NCBI GenBank assembly: GCA_964522015.1
Contig: CAZFST010000003.1
Span: 1 to 64,000, forward strand
Direction: 5' to 3'
Length of the DNA: 64,000 nt
Source: QQWI01 sp964522015
GTDB taxonomy: Bacteria > Bacillota > Clostridia > Peptostreptococcales > Acidaminobacteraceae
In this document: positions 23,358-32,378 of the stretch, in pieces
Layout of the letters: every line of letters starts with the position of its first letter
Numbering within the stretch: the first letter of the stretch is position 1
Program-made: the position numbers and the translations under genes
Notes under the pieces: model-generated
The model's input: the letters and a program-made list of their open reading frames with translations, nothing else
What the model was told of the DNA's origin: nothing
The model's database searches: none

Positions 23358-24842
23358 TTATAGGGATTCTGTTTGTTTAAACCAAGGTTCTAGACATTTG
23401 TAAAGTGCCTTGTATCGCTTGTGATCTTCCTTGTACCCCTGATGTTTAGTCAAATTAGGTTGAATCACTTCAGTGGTTTTAATAATTTGATTGCAAGCTT
23501 CTTGGACAGAAGGGAAAGCACCTGCACCAACCGCTGCTAGAATACAGGCACCCAATGCCCCACCTTGCTCCGTGTTAATGCTCTCAATTGGGTAGCCAAA
23601 CACATCTGCTACAATTTGACGCCAAAGATGACTTTTAGCGCCTCCGCCTATTAGTCGAATACTCGTAATGGGAACACCCATGGACGTCAAGATATCCAGT
23701 GAATCCTTTAATCCAAAGGCAACACCTTCTAACACAGCTCTGGTGAGCATTGCTCTTGTGGTGGTGGTAGTCATGCCAATAAAGCTGCCCTTAGCATGGG
23801 GATCGGCATATGGCGTACGTTCGCCCATTAAATAGGGGAGGAAGAACAAGCCCTCTTCCGATGCCTCTACTGATTCAGCTTCCTTTGTCATCATCGTAAC
23901 ATCAGCTATTTGGAGGGCTTCCTGCCACCATTTCAAAGAACTAGCCGCAGAGAGCATCACCCCCATAGAATGATATTTACCACTTGCATCACAAAAAGCA
24001 TGTAATCTAAGTTGGCTATCTTTTTCAAAGGATTGATGGGGGGCAAAAACCACCCCAGAAGTTCCAAGCGCAACTGATAATATCCCTGGTTTTACTGCGC
24101 CAGTGCCAATGGCGCCAGCCGCTTGATCACCAGCCCCACCAACCACCAAAATTTCACCGGAAAGTCCAAGTTCATTTGCTACTTCTGACTTCACAAAACC
24201 TGTGGGTTGGTAGGATTCTACCAGTGTCGGTAGCACATCAGCTGAAATGCCAATGTAGTCACAAATAGGTTGGGACCAACATTTGTTTTGAACATCTAGT
24301 AAAAGTGACCCTGAGGCATCTGAATAGTCTGTTGCAAAAAGACCAGTTAGGCGATAGCGGATATAATCTTTTGGTAAAAGAATGTGTTTGATTTGAGAGA
24401 ATATAGCAGGTAAATGCCTTTTGAGCCAAAGTAGCTTAGGTGCTGTAAAGCCTGTCAAGGCCTGGTTTGCCACTAAATCCCCTAAACCCTGGAAGCTAAA
24501 ATAATTTGTAAGGTCGTCACATTCTGACTGTGTTCTTTGGTCACACCAAAGTATGGCAGGTGTTAAAACTTCACCTTCCTGATTTAAGGCAACAAGACCG
24601 TGCATTTGGCCACTAAAACCAATGGCAGCAATTGTCTTGCCTAACTCAGGAGCGTTTGCCAGTAGGTCTTTGATGGCGGTTACGGTGCCTTGCCACCAAT
24701 CCCCGGGATTTTGCTCAGCCCAATTTGCCTTGGGATAACTCAGAGGATAATCACAGCTGGCTTCAGCTGTGATTGTGCCATCTAAAGCCATGGCAATGAC
24801 TTTGACTGAGGAGGTGCCTAGGTCAATTCCTAAATAGTGCAT
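23358..24842 (-). CDS. Xylulokinase
   Basis: The 494-residue enzyme phosphorylates D-xylulose to xylulose 5-phosphate, the entry point to the pentose phosphate pathway. It is a FGGY-family kinase: GIDLGTSSVKV at residues 4-14 is the phosphate-1 loop, GFSGQMHGLV near 76-85 is the sugar-site motif conserved in xylulokinases, and GGGAKSHLWRQIVADVF (about 404-420) is the C-terminal FGGY signature region. It lies nine bases after xylA and shares its transcript. AGGAGG precedes the start. Confidence 0.95.
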   Translation of the reverse strand: MHYLGIDLGTSSVKVIAMALDGTITAEASCDYPLSYPKANWAEQNPGDWWQGTVTAIKDLLANAPELGKTIAAIGFSGQMHGLVALNQEGEVLTPAILWCDQRTQSECDDLTNYFSFQGLGDLVANQALTGFTAPKLLWLKRHLPAIFSQIKHILLPKDYIRYRLTGLFATDYSDASGSLLLDVQNKCWSQPICDYIGISADVLPTLVESYQPTGFVKSEVANELGLSGEILVVGGAGDQAAGAIGTGAVKPGILSVALGTSGVVFAPHQSFEKDSQLRLHAFCDASGKYHSMGVMLSAASSLKWWQEALQIADVTMMTKEAESVEASEEGLFFLPYLMGERTPYADPHAKGSFIGMTTTTTRAMLTRAVLEGVAFGLKDSLDILTSMGVPITSIRLIGGGAKSHLWRQIVADVFGYPIESINTEQGGALGACILAAVGAGAFPSVQEACNQIIKTTEVIQPNLTKHQGYKEDHKRYKALYKCLEPWFKQTESL

Positions 24843-24851
24843 GCAAACCTC

Positions 24852-26165
24852 CTAGAAAGAAAAGATAGCTTGATTGATAAGACTTTCCAAGTATTCTTGT
24901 CTTCCTGATGAATTTTTGATTTGGTCGTTTTTAAGGGCGTAGTCTGTTAAACTTCCAAATGTAGCTGAGCCGTTGACAATCTCTGCACCGATGCCAGTGG
25001 TATAACTTTCATAACGGTTGGCTACAAATTGGTCCAAGGCACCGTTAGAAGTCAATTTTACTGCAGACAATAGGCCTTTTGCAAAGGCATCCATACCGAC
25101 GATATAAGCGATGAAAATATCTTCATCATCCAATGAACCCCTTCTTAGTTTAGCATCAAAGTTAAGGCCGCCTGGGGCAATACCCCCATTTTTTAAGACT
25201 TCTACCATGCACATGGTTGTTTCGTAGAGGTTTGTCGGAAATTGGTCTGTATCCCATCCAAGATGATCATCCCCCTGATTGGCATCAATGCTTCCCAACA
25301 TACCGTTGATGCGGCATAGTTGGAGTTCATGTTGAAAAGTATGGCCAGCCAATGTTGCATGGTTTGCTTCGATATTGAGTTTGAAATGGTTTTCAAGTCC
25401 GTACTGTCTCAAAAATCCCATAACCGTGGCCGAATCAAAATCATATTGGTGCTTGGTAGGCTCTTTTGGCTTTGGTTCGATTAAAAACTGACCAGCAAAA
25501 CCGATGCTATGCTTGTAATCCACGGCCATTTTCAACAAACGGGCATAGTTGTCAAGTTCAAGCTTCATATCTGTATTTAAAAGGGTTTCATAACCTTCTC
25601 GACCACCCCAAAATACGTAGTTTTCACCACCCAATTGGTGGGTGATATCGATGGCTTTTTTTATTTGAGCAGCGGCAAATGCAAATACATCTGCATTGCA
25701 GCTTGTGCCGGCCCCGTGAACAAACCGAGGATTAGAGAAGGCGTTTGTAGTTCCCCATAGGAGTTTGATCCCTGTTTTTTTCATTAACTGTTCGATGTGA
25801 TTGACTAGTATATCCAGATTATCGAATTTTTCTTGAAGTGAGTTGCCCTCTGGGGCAATATCTAGATCGTGAAAACAAAAGTAGTCGATGCCAAGTTTAG
25901 TCATCATTTCAAAAGCGGCATCTGCCCTTGCTTTTGCCAGGTCAAGACCCGTAAGGTTATCCCATGGGCGAACAAATGTGGCATTCCCGAACATGTCTTG
26001 ACCGCCACCGGTGAGGGTGTGCCAGTAGCTCATGGCAAATCTCATGTGTTCTTTCATAGATTTACCAGCCACCATCTTTTCAGGTTGGTACCATTTAAAA
26101 GCCAATGGGTTTGTTGAATTTGGACCTTCGTACGGGATTTGTGTCACTGATGGAAAATAAGTCAT
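24852..26165 (-). CDS. Xylose isomerase
   Basis: The 437-residue enzyme converts D-xylose to D-xylulose in the cytoplasm. ATG at 26165 is used (AGGAGG is eight bases away); the TTG codon before it is unlikely. It is a long, group II type enzyme. FHDLDIAPEG gives His99 and Asp102 of the proton-relay pair. EPKPKEPTKHQYD and NIEANHATLAGHTF contain metal-binding and substrate-binding Glu, Lys and His residues, and SIDANQGD follows. It is first of the xylA-xylB pair, downstream of an AraC-type regulator in the same direction. Confidence 0.96.
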   Translation of the reverse strand: MTYFPSVTQIPYEGPNSTNPLAFKWYQPEKMVAGKSMKEHMRFAMSYWHTLTGGGQDMFGNATFVRPWDNLTGLDLAKARADAAFEMMTKLGIDYFCFHDLDIAPEGNSLQEKFDNLDILVNHIEQLMKKTGIKLLWGTTNAFSNPRFVHGAGTSCNADVFAFAAAQIKKAIDITHQLGGENYVFWGGREGYETLLNTDMKLELDNYARLLKMAVDYKHSIGFAGQFLIEPKPKEPTKHQYDFDSATVMGFLRQYGLENHFKLNIEANHATLAGHTFQHELQLCRINGMLGSIDANQGDDHLGWDTDQFPTNLYETTMCMVEVLKNGGIAPGGLNFDAKLRRGSLDDEDIFIAYIVGMDAFAKGLLSAVKLTSNGALDQFVANRYESYTTGIGAEIVNGSATFGSLTDYALKNDQIKNSSGRQEYLESLINQAIFSF

Positions 26166-26292
26166 CAAAAAAACCTCCTAGAGTATAAGTGATAGTGTGG
26201 CTGTTATCATCTTATATGAAAGAGGCTGTGAAAACCTTTACCAAGTTGGCTATAAAATATGACGATGTTGCGATTATTAGCTCTTTTCTATC

Positions 26293-27207
26293 TTAAACTG
26301 GAGTCGAAATCAGAGACCTAGCTTCTTCTTCGTTAAAGGGCAGATGAAGAGAACCGATGGGTGCACTTGGAAGATCAAATGCATAGGATAAGATCTTCTT
26401 TTGATACGCTTTTGGTGTGCAATTAAAAGTATCCTTAATCAGTTTGTTGAGATACTTGTGATCTGAAAATCCTGATTTCAAGGCGATATCCAGTATTTTT
26501 AAATCCCCACGGCTCATGAGATTCAGAGCATGGGAGAGTCGGACGGAGTTTAAGTAATTCTGAAAACTAATGCCCATTTTTTTTGTGATGAAATGAGATA
26601 GGTGGAATTTATTGATATGAAGACTATCAGATAAACTTTGCAAGCCAATTTTGTCTTGAAAGTTGGACTCTACAAAGTCAATGATTTGTGAAATGCGATT
26701 GATATCGTCTCCAGTCAGACCGATTTCTGTAGGGGTGGTCTGAGTTGCTTCTAAGTAATCTAAGAGGTTTCCCACTAATAAGTAGTAATAGCCCATTAAG
26801 GTCATCCGTGAGCCCTGGGTTTGGTGCAGGGATTTCAAATACATATGTTTGATCAGCGTCGCCATACTGAGTGCAAAGGGGGTATCTTGGCCGATAACCG
26901 TCAGGGGATATGATGGTAGAATACGATTGGTTTCTAAATCGGTTAAGGTCTGGGGCTTGAACTGTATAATGAGCAATAGATTTTCGGTATCTGTTTGCTG
27001 AATCCCATGGACGTGGTAACCGTTAATGGCAACAAAATCCCCTTGGACAACCTTGGTTGTGTGGGTATTGTGTAAAATATCGATGCTGCCTTTTAAGACG
27101 TAAATCAATTCATGCTCAGCATGTAGGTGAAAGGTTCGAAAGCCAATGCTAACCAAAAACAGCTTAAAGGGCAGGCCCTTCTGATGGGTGATGTATTCGT
27201 ATTCCAT
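26293..27207 (-). CDS. AraC-family regulator with cupin sensor domain
   Basis: The 304-residue product has an N-terminal cupin/AraC-binding domain (residues about 15-95; FHLHAEHELIYVLKGS is the histidine-rich start of the beta barrel) and a C-terminal pair of helix-turn-helix units (IGLQSLSDSLHINKFHLSHF and ILDIALKSGFSDHKYLNKL, about 195-285). It should bind a sugar or related metabolite and regulate nearby genes. Lying just upstream of xylA in the same direction, it probably controls xylAB or the importer. No clear operator is visible in the 127-bp gap before xylA. Confidence 0.85.
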   Translation of the reverse strand: MEYEYITHQKGLPFKLFLVSIGFRTFHLHAEHELIYVLKGSIDILHNTHTTKVVQGDFVAINGYHVHGIQQTDTENLLLIIQFKPQTLTDLETNRILPSYPLTVIGQDTPFALSMATLIKHMYLKSLHQTQGSRMTLMGYYYLLVGNLLDYLEATQTTPTEIGLTGDDINRISQIIDFVESNFQDKIGLQSLSDSLHINKFHLSHFITKKMGISFQNYLNSVRLSHALNLMSRGDLKILDIALKSGFSDHKYLNKLIKDTFNCTPKAYQKKILSYAFDLPSAPIGSLHLPFNEEEARSLISTPV

Positions 27208-27248
27208 ATTATCCTCAGCTGTTCTTGTTTAAGTGGTTGTTGATAGCG

Positions 27249-27294
27249 ATAAAAAAGGCTGTTGGAAATCCAGATTTCCAGATTTGCAACAGCC
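27249..27294 (-). terminator. Terminator after the M42 peptidase gene (minus strand)
   Basis: GGCTGTTG (27257-27264) and CAACAGCC (27287-27294) pair with a partly self-complementary loop. Read on the minus strand the stem is followed by six T residues (27256-27251). Confidence 0.8.
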
Positions 27295-27307
27295 CCATAA
27301 GGGAAAA

Positions 27308-27366
27308 CCACGGTGCGCCGTGTCTCGTTTGGATGAGACACGGTGCACGTCCCCCTGTCTCGTTTT
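27308..27366. repeat. Dispersed GC-rich palindromic element, copy D (double)
   Basis: A half copy CCACGGTGCGCCGTGTCTCG is followed by GAGACACGGTGCACGTCCCC-CTGTCTCG. The core ACGGTGCACGTCCCCCTG is identical to that at 10308. The element lies right at the 3' end of the M42 peptidase gene. Confidence 0.65.
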
Positions 27367-27368
27367 TG

Positions 27369-28367
27369 TTAAATGATAAATGGTGTTTCTACAATTTTAG
27401 TTAAGAGTTGAATCGCCGCCTCGATGTCTGTTTTTGAAGCGGTTTCGTGAGCACTGTGAACATAACGGGTCGGAATAGACAGGCAGCTTGCAGGAATGCC
27501 CTCTCTGCTTAAGCTGATGGCACCGGCATCTGTTCCGCCAAATTCAAGAACTTCCATTTGATATTTGATATTGTTGGCTTTGCATGTCTCAATTAACTGC
27601 GCGTTCACAGCAGGGTGAGAAAGCAGGGAATTATCGCGAACTTTAATGGCGACACCTTCGTGCAGCTTAACCGCGAAGCGCTTAGCACCCGGGGTATCAC
27701 CAGAGGCTGTGATATCAATGGCCAAACCCACATCTGGTTGGATGGTATAGGCTGTCATGTGGCCACCTCTTGTACCAACTTCTTCTTGAACTGTAAATAC
27801 GAAATAGCAGTCATTGCCCACTTTTTCTAAGCGTTTTAAGGCTTCCATCATAACAAAGCAACCGATTCTATCGTCCATTGAGCCTGTGGTCACGGTGTGA
27901 TCTGACTCAATATACTGGGATGCATAGACACAAATGTCTCCAATATTAACGGACTCCATCGCTTCTTCTTTTGTTTTGGCACCGATATCAACAAACACTT
28001 TTTCCAAGGTGAGTTTTGCCATATCAGCAGAACCTTCAGCGTACGCAATACCATTCGTACCATCTTTGAATAGCAGGCGCTCCCCGTGGGTGATGTAAGG
28101 ATTGATGCCGCCGATGTTGGTTAAGCGAATAAAGCCTTTATCGTCGATGTCGGTGACCATCATGCCGATGGAATCCATATGACCTGCGATCATCAGCTTT
28201 GGGCCGTCGCCTTTTTTGCGGGCGATGACATTGCCCATTTTATCAATTGTTATCTCGTCCACAAAGGATTTGATGTTCTTTGCGATGAATTCGCCTACCT
28301 TTTGCTCGATGCTGGATGGACCATAGATGTTGGTGAGGGCACGTAGCCCAGGACTATTAAAACCCAT
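27369..28367 (-). CDS. M42 family metallo-aminopeptidase
   Basis: The 332-residue protein belongs to the M42 (glutamyl aminopeptidase/cellulase M) family of cytoplasmic, two-metal, TET-type peptidases. Metal ligands appear in AGHMDSIG (His, about residue 62), SMDDRIGC (Asp, about 167), QEEVGTRGG (catalytic Glu and metal Glu, about 199-200), AIDI (Asp) and HSAHE near the C-terminus (His, about 309). It trims N-terminal residues from short peptides. It begins behind CGGAGG and stands alone, though the HD-GYP gene lies upstream in the same direction across a hairpin array. Confidence 0.92.
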   Translation of the reverse strand: MGFNSPGLRALTNIYGPSSIEQKVGEFIAKNIKSFVDEITIDKMGNVIARKKGDGPKLMIAGHMDSIGMMVTDIDDKGFIRLTNIGGINPYITHGERLLFKDGTNGIAYAEGSADMAKLTLEKVFVDIGAKTKEEAMESVNIGDICVYASQYIESDHTVTTGSMDDRIGCFVMMEALKRLEKVGNDCYFVFTVQEEVGTRGGHMTAYTIQPDVGLAIDITASGDTPGAKRFAVKLHEGVAIKVRDNSLLSHPAVNAQLIETCKANNIKYQMEVLEFGGTDAGAISLSREGIPASCLSIPTRYVHSAHETASKTDIEAAIQLLTKIVETPFII

Positions 28368-28435
28368 TGTAATACCTCCGTTTGGGATAGTTGACTTACC
28401 TATAAGTTACCTAATTTCAACACTTTCGTCAATAA

Positions 28436-28566
28436 TAATTTTAGCGAAGCTAAAATGCGGTAATTTTAGCGAAGCTAAAATGCAATAATTTTTTGTACAG
28501 CAAAAAATGCAATAATTTTTTGTACAGCAAAAAATGCAATAATTTTTTGTACAGAAAAAAATGCAA
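28436..28566. repeat. Five-unit tandem hairpin array
   Basis: Five units abut without gaps: two of 25 bp (28436-28460, 28461-28485) and three of 27 bp (28486-28512, 28513-28539, 28540-28566). Each starts TAATTTT and ends ATGC plus two bases. The 25-bp type carries ATTTTAGC-GAA-GCTAAAAT and the 27-bp type ATTTTTTG-TACAG-CAAAAAAT (last unit with one mismatch), so every unit is a hairpin with a different tip. The array begins exactly at the stop codon of the HD-GYP gene. Confidence 0.9.
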
Positions 28567-29676
28567 CTATTTCAAAACCCCTAAAATAGTCAAATCCTTA
28601 ATTATCATTAAGTCGTATTGTGCTGTTAGCAGCTTCTTCAAAATGGGATCCACGACTTGCACAAGCGGACGAAGGGGAAAATTAGGCGTTTCTTTCATAA
28701 CAACCGCATATAGCCCATTACTCAAATGTACCACTGTGCCAACGGGATATGGGTTGATTTTGCGGGTAAAGACCTCTACAATTTTAAAATCGAAGCATTG
28801 TCCTGCATTACCCATAATAAACTCAATGGCCTCATGGGCTGAAACCGCTGGACTTAGCGGTTTATCTGAAACTAAGTTGTCATAAGTATTACACACAGCG
28901 ACAATTCTCGAAAAAAGATGTAAATTCTCACCAGATGTGCCCTTTGGGTACCCTGTGCCATTCCAACATTCGTGGTGTTGCAACGCAACAATCCGCGTAG
29001 GTGCTTCAAAATGGTAATTCTCTTTTAAGTAATGATAGCCAAGCTGTGTATGTTGACGTATTTGATTGAGTTGCTCAAGGGTGAATGGTGTTTTCTGGGT
29101 TAATAATTCTTTGGAGATGAAGAGTTTTCCGATGTCGTGGAGAATAGCGCCGAGAAATAGATTGTAGAGCTGGTGGCGGTCGATTTTCATTTCGATGCCG
29201 ATTACCGTTGAAAGAATGGCAACACTCAGTGCATGCTCATACTGATGATTACTTAAGTTCTTGATATCGACAAGGTTCACCATTAAGTGCTGCGTATGGC
29301 TAATGTCATCAACGATGCAATCGCAAATGTTTTTAAGCTTTAGCATGTATTTTTCCATGCCCTTGGCTTGAAGCCTTTTTTTTAAGTCAGGAGAATCATC
29401 TAAATTGTCGCGACTAAAGCTATCAACTTGTTTAAAAGTCTCTTTAATGGCTTGGATGGCTTTTTGTCTAACTTCCGGTCTTATAATATCTTCAATCATT
29501 TCATCGGTGTAGCCTTCATCGATATAAATAGTGTAAATATCATTATTACGAATCCGGGTTAATAATTGATCCGTGAGAACAACGCCTCTTTTTAACAAGA
29601 TATCGCCATTAACTGAATGAATGTTTTGTCCAAGCTGAACACCACTTGAGACGCTATTGATGGGTACGATGCGCAT
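28567..29676 (-). CDS. HD-GYP domain protein
   Basis: The 369-residue cytoplasmic protein has an N-terminal region (1-130) without a clear family and an HD-GYP phosphohydrolase domain (about 140-300). HDIGKLF (about 195-201) carries the HD pair, LQHHECWNGTGYPKG (about 237-251) carries the GYP signature, and LFSRIVAVCNTYDNLVSD follows. HD-GYP proteins usually degrade cyclic di-GMP or related dinucleotides; no receiver or membrane sensor is fused here. It begins behind CAGGAGG. Transcripts would run through the hairpin array at its 3' end. Confidence 0.9.
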   Translation of the reverse strand: MRIVPINSVSSGVQLGQNIHSVNGDILLKRGVVLTDQLLTRIRNNDIYTIYIDEGYTDEMIEDIIRPEVRQKAIQAIKETFKQVDSFSRDNLDDSPDLKKRLQAKGMEKYMLKLKNICDCIVDDISHTQHLMVNLVDIKNLSNHQYEHALSVAILSTVIGIEMKIDRHQLYNLFLGAILHDIGKLFISKELLTQKTPFTLEQLNQIRQHTQLGYHYLKENYHFEAPTRIVALQHHECWNGTGYPKGTSGENLHLFSRIVAVCNTYDNLVSDKPLSPAVSAHEAIEFIMGNAGQCFDFKIVEVFTRKINPYPVGTVVHLSNGLYAVVMKETPNFPLRPLVQVVDPILKKLLTAQYDLMIIKDLTILGVLK

Positions 29677-30097
29677 GGTGTTCCTCCTGTTTTTTAAAAC
29701 TTATGAAACCTAAGTGCTGCAAGAGTTGAAAACACTTATTGACGAAAAAATATCAATCTCGTTTAACTCTTTTAATTAGCTGATATTGTGGTATAATTAA
29801 TTTGTTGTAATAAATGAAACATCTGATGTTTTAATATTTTTTTGAGCTTATTGTGTATACAATATACCTTGAGTGACATTTCAAAATATACAGACATTGG
29901 GTATCAAAGAGCATAAAAAGCAAAAATTTAGTCTCTGTTAACAGTATATCAAAGAAGTGTGCTTTGTCATAGAGACCATAGTCCTTTGGATACTAAGGTA
30001 TTTATTTTTTAGCTCCGGAAAACGTTTGCTATAAATAGCTATGACACATTGTTTGCTTAAACAAACTATGATTTCAAATTAAAGGGGTGAGTATTTG
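29677..30097 (+). promoter_or_regulatory. rnf upstream region with extended -10 promoter and palindromes
   Basis: This 420-bp gap holds no gene. TGG-TATAAT (29789-29797) is an extended -10 promoter giving a leader of nearly 300 nt. Near the rnfC start lie a cre-like site GGAAAACGTTTGCT (30017-30030), a palindrome GCTATAAATAGC (30028-30039) and the inverted repeat TTGTTT-GCTT-AAACAA (30049-30064), which recalls a Rex redox-repressor half-site pattern but with shorter spacing. The regulators are not proven. Confidence 0.5.
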
Positions 30098-31420
30098 ATG
30101 AGTCTTTCGTCGTTTGTTGGTGGTATCCATCCGCCGCATCACAAGAAGTCAACCGAACAATTACAAGTAGTTCGCATAAAAACACCCAGTATAGTTACGA
30201 TTCCTCTCAGGCAGCATATAGGTGCACCATGTGAGCCAGTAGTTAAAGTGGGGGATTACGTAAAAGTGGGGCAATTGATAGGGGAACCACCATCATTTGT
30301 GTCTGCTGCAGTTCACAGCTCTGTTTCTGGTATTGTAAAAGAAATTGGAAAGAAAGACACTTCTGGTGGATCTGATTTGTGTATTGTTATCGAAAATGAT
30401 TTTGCGGACGCTGTCCACGAATCAGTTCGCCCTAAAGCGAAAATAGGCGAGTTAAAAGATACCGATATTTTAGGCTACATTAAAGAAGCGGGTTTAGTGG
30501 GTATGGGTGGCGCTGGTTTTCCACTCCATGTAAAGCTGATGCCCCCAAAAGAAAAGGTGATTGAGGCCATTATTTTAAATGGCGCTGAATGCGAACCTTA
30601 CCTAACTGCAGATCACCGTTTGATGCTTGAACAGCCTGAACGCGTTATCTATGGAATAAGAGCTATGATGAAAGCCCTTGGGGTTGTGAAAGGGTATATT
30701 GGCGTAGAAGATAATAAGCCAGATGCCATTGCAAAATTAAGAGAGCATGCAAAGCCTTATAATGAAATTGAAGTAGTGGGGTTACATACTAAATACCCTC
30801 AAGGTGCCGAAAAACAACTAATTTTTGCATGTACAAAAAAACAAGTCCCTTCTGGTGGATTGCCAATGGATGTGGGAATTGTGGTCAGTAATGTTGCAAC
30901 AGCCGCTTCGCTTGCTCATTATCTTCAAACAGGGATGCCATTAATAGAAAGAATATGTACAGTGACAGGGGTTGGTGTCAAAACACCTCAAAATGTCCTG
31001 ATTCGTGTCGGGACATCAATCAAAGAGATTATTGATGCCTGTGGCGGTTATGCTTTGGAGCCAGGTAAATTGATCTTAGGTGGCCCCATGATGGGACTTG
31101 CTCAGCCCCATGATTTGATGCCTGCAACCAAAACAACATCAGGTATTCTTGTCTTCTCCAAGGAAGAAGCAACTCTAGAGCCGACATCTCAATGCATTCA
31201 ATGTGGTAAATGTGTGAGTGTTTGTCCAGCATTTTTGCAACCTGTTTATTTAAGTGCTTACGCATTAGCTGATAATTTTGATAAGGCTCAGAACTTTGGT
31301 GCCATGGACTGTATAGAGTGCGGCTCGTGCTCATATATTTGCCCTTCAAAAAGACATCTATTGCCGTCCATACGCGTTGCTAAGCGAGAAATTCTTGCTA
31401 AGCGAAGAAAATCGAAATGA
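30098..31420 (+). CDS. Rnf complex subunit C
   Basis: ATG 30098 is chosen over the TTG before it because GGGGTGA is seven bases away. The 440-residue RnfC is the peripheral subunit that meets NAD(H). GMGGAGFPLHVKL (about 142-154) matches the FMN/NADH-binding region shared with NuoF. Two 4Fe-4S motifs, CIQCGKCVSVCP and CIECGSCSYICP, lie near residues 365-415. With the five genes downstream it forms the ferredoxin:NAD+ oxidoreductase that pumps Na+ or H+. First gene of the operon C-D-G-E-A-B, the order known from Acetobacterium woodii. Confidence 0.96.
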   Translation: MSLSSFVGGIHPPHHKKSTEQLQVVRIKTPSIVTIPLRQHIGAPCEPVVKVGDYVKVGQLIGEPPSFVSAAVHSSVSGIVKEIGKKDTSGGSDLCIVIENDFADAVHESVRPKAKIGELKDTDILGYIKEAGLVGMGGAGFPLHVKLMPPKEKVIEAIILNGAECEPYLTADHRLMLEQPERVIYGIRAMMKALGVVKGYIGVEDNKPDAIAKLREHAKPYNEIEVVGLHTKYPQGAEKQLIFACTKKQVPSGGLPMDVGIVVSNVATAASLAHYLQTGMPLIERICTVTGVGVKTPQNVLIRVGTSIKEIIDACGGYALEPGKLILGGPMMGLAQPHDLMPATKTTSGILVFSKEEATLEPTSQCIQCGKCVSVCPAFLQPVYLSAYALADNFDKAQNFGAMDCIECGSCSYICPSKRHLLPSIRVAKREILAKRRKSK

Positions 31421-31433
31421 TGAGGAGGTTAAG

Positions 31434-32378
31434 ATGGAAAAACGACTGATTGTATCGTCGTCGCCTCATATTCGAGCTAAACAAACGGTTAATTCCGTTA
31501 TGCGCGACGTTCTAATTGCATTATTCCCTGCGACTGTATTTGGGGTGATTAATTTTGGAATGAATGCTTTGATGCTAATTGTTGCAGCTATTGTAGCTGC
31601 AGTAGCCACTGAGGCATTTATACAAAAATATTTACGAAAGCAACCCATCACCATTAAGGATTTAAGCGCTGTAGTCACAGGGTTATTGTTGGCGTTAAAT
31701 ATTCCCTCTACTGCACCATTGTGGCTTCCGATTGTAGGTTCTATGTTTGCTATTGCCATAGTCAAGCACGCTTTTGGTGGTATTGGACATAATTTTATGA
31801 ATCCAGCACTGGCAGCGAGAGCACTTTTAATGGCATCTTGGCCTGTTCAAATGACCACATGGGTAACACCTGGTCCAGACGCAGTAGCTGCACCAACCCC
31901 CCTGGGTATTATTAAAGAAGGTCTCCCCTTGGATCAGCTGCCTTCTTTCTGGGAAACTGCTTGGGGTAGCGTTGGTGGTTGTATTGGTGAAACTTCAGCG
32001 ATTCTCTTACTAGTTGGCGGTTTATACTTATTGTACCGCGGTGTGATTTCATGGCGTATTCCCGTGGTTTATATTGCAACGGTCTTTGTCTTTGCGATAC
32101 TCTTTAATCAATTCGACTTTCAATTTGCTCTATATCAAATTGTAGCTGGTGGCTTGATGTTAGGCGCATTCTTCATGGCTACCGATTATGCATCCTCACC
32201 GGTTTCTGTGAAAGGTCAATTTATTTACGCCTTTGGCTGTGGTCTGTTGACGATTTTAATTCGTCAGTTTGGATCCATGCCAGAAGGGGTTTCCTACTCG
32301 ATTTTGCTAATGAACGTCGCAACACCAATTATTGAAAAATACACTGCGCCAAAGGTGTTTGGAGGTGCTAAGTCATGA
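31434..32378 (+). CDS. Rnf complex subunit D
   Basis: ATG 31434 is chosen because AGGAGG is close and the protein then begins MEKRLIVSSSPH as in relatives. The 314-residue product has about nine to ten membrane helices. RnfD members carry FMN covalently on a Thr; the APTPLG stretch near residue 153-158 is the best candidate. It forms part of the ion-conducting core. Its stop overlaps the rnfG start (ATGA). Confidence 0.95.
   Translation: MEKRLIVSSSPHIRAKQTVNSVMRDVLIALFPATVFGVINFGMNALMLIVAAIVAAVATEAFIQKYLRKQPITIKDLSAVVTGLLLALNIPSTAPLWLPIVGSMFAIAIVKHAFGGIGHNFMNPALAARALLMASWPVQMTTWVTPGPDAVAAPTPLGIIKEGLPLDQLPSFWETAWGSVGGCIGETSAILLLVGGLYLLYRGVISWRIPVVYIATVFVFAILFNQFDFQFALYQIVAGGLMLGAFFMATDYASSPVSVKGQFIYAFGCGLLTILIRQFGSMPEGVSYSILLMNVATPIIEKYTAPKVFGGAKS

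Noticed and set aside
28436..28566. CRISPR-like array
   Set aside because: Units abut with no spacers and there are no cas genes nearby.
28493..28885. Open frame of 130 codons on the plus strand
   Set aside because: It begins in the hairpin array, which gives repeated CNNFLY peptides, and then runs antisense to the HD-GYP gene.
30049..30064. Firm Rex operator call
   Set aside because: The inverted repeat has a 16-bp span and a four-base spacer, unlike the usual 18-bp Rex site, so it is reported only as Rex-like.
31029..31349. Minus-strand 106-codon frame inside rnfC
   Set aside because: It lies wholly antisense to the iron-sulphur part of rnfC and has no ribosome site.
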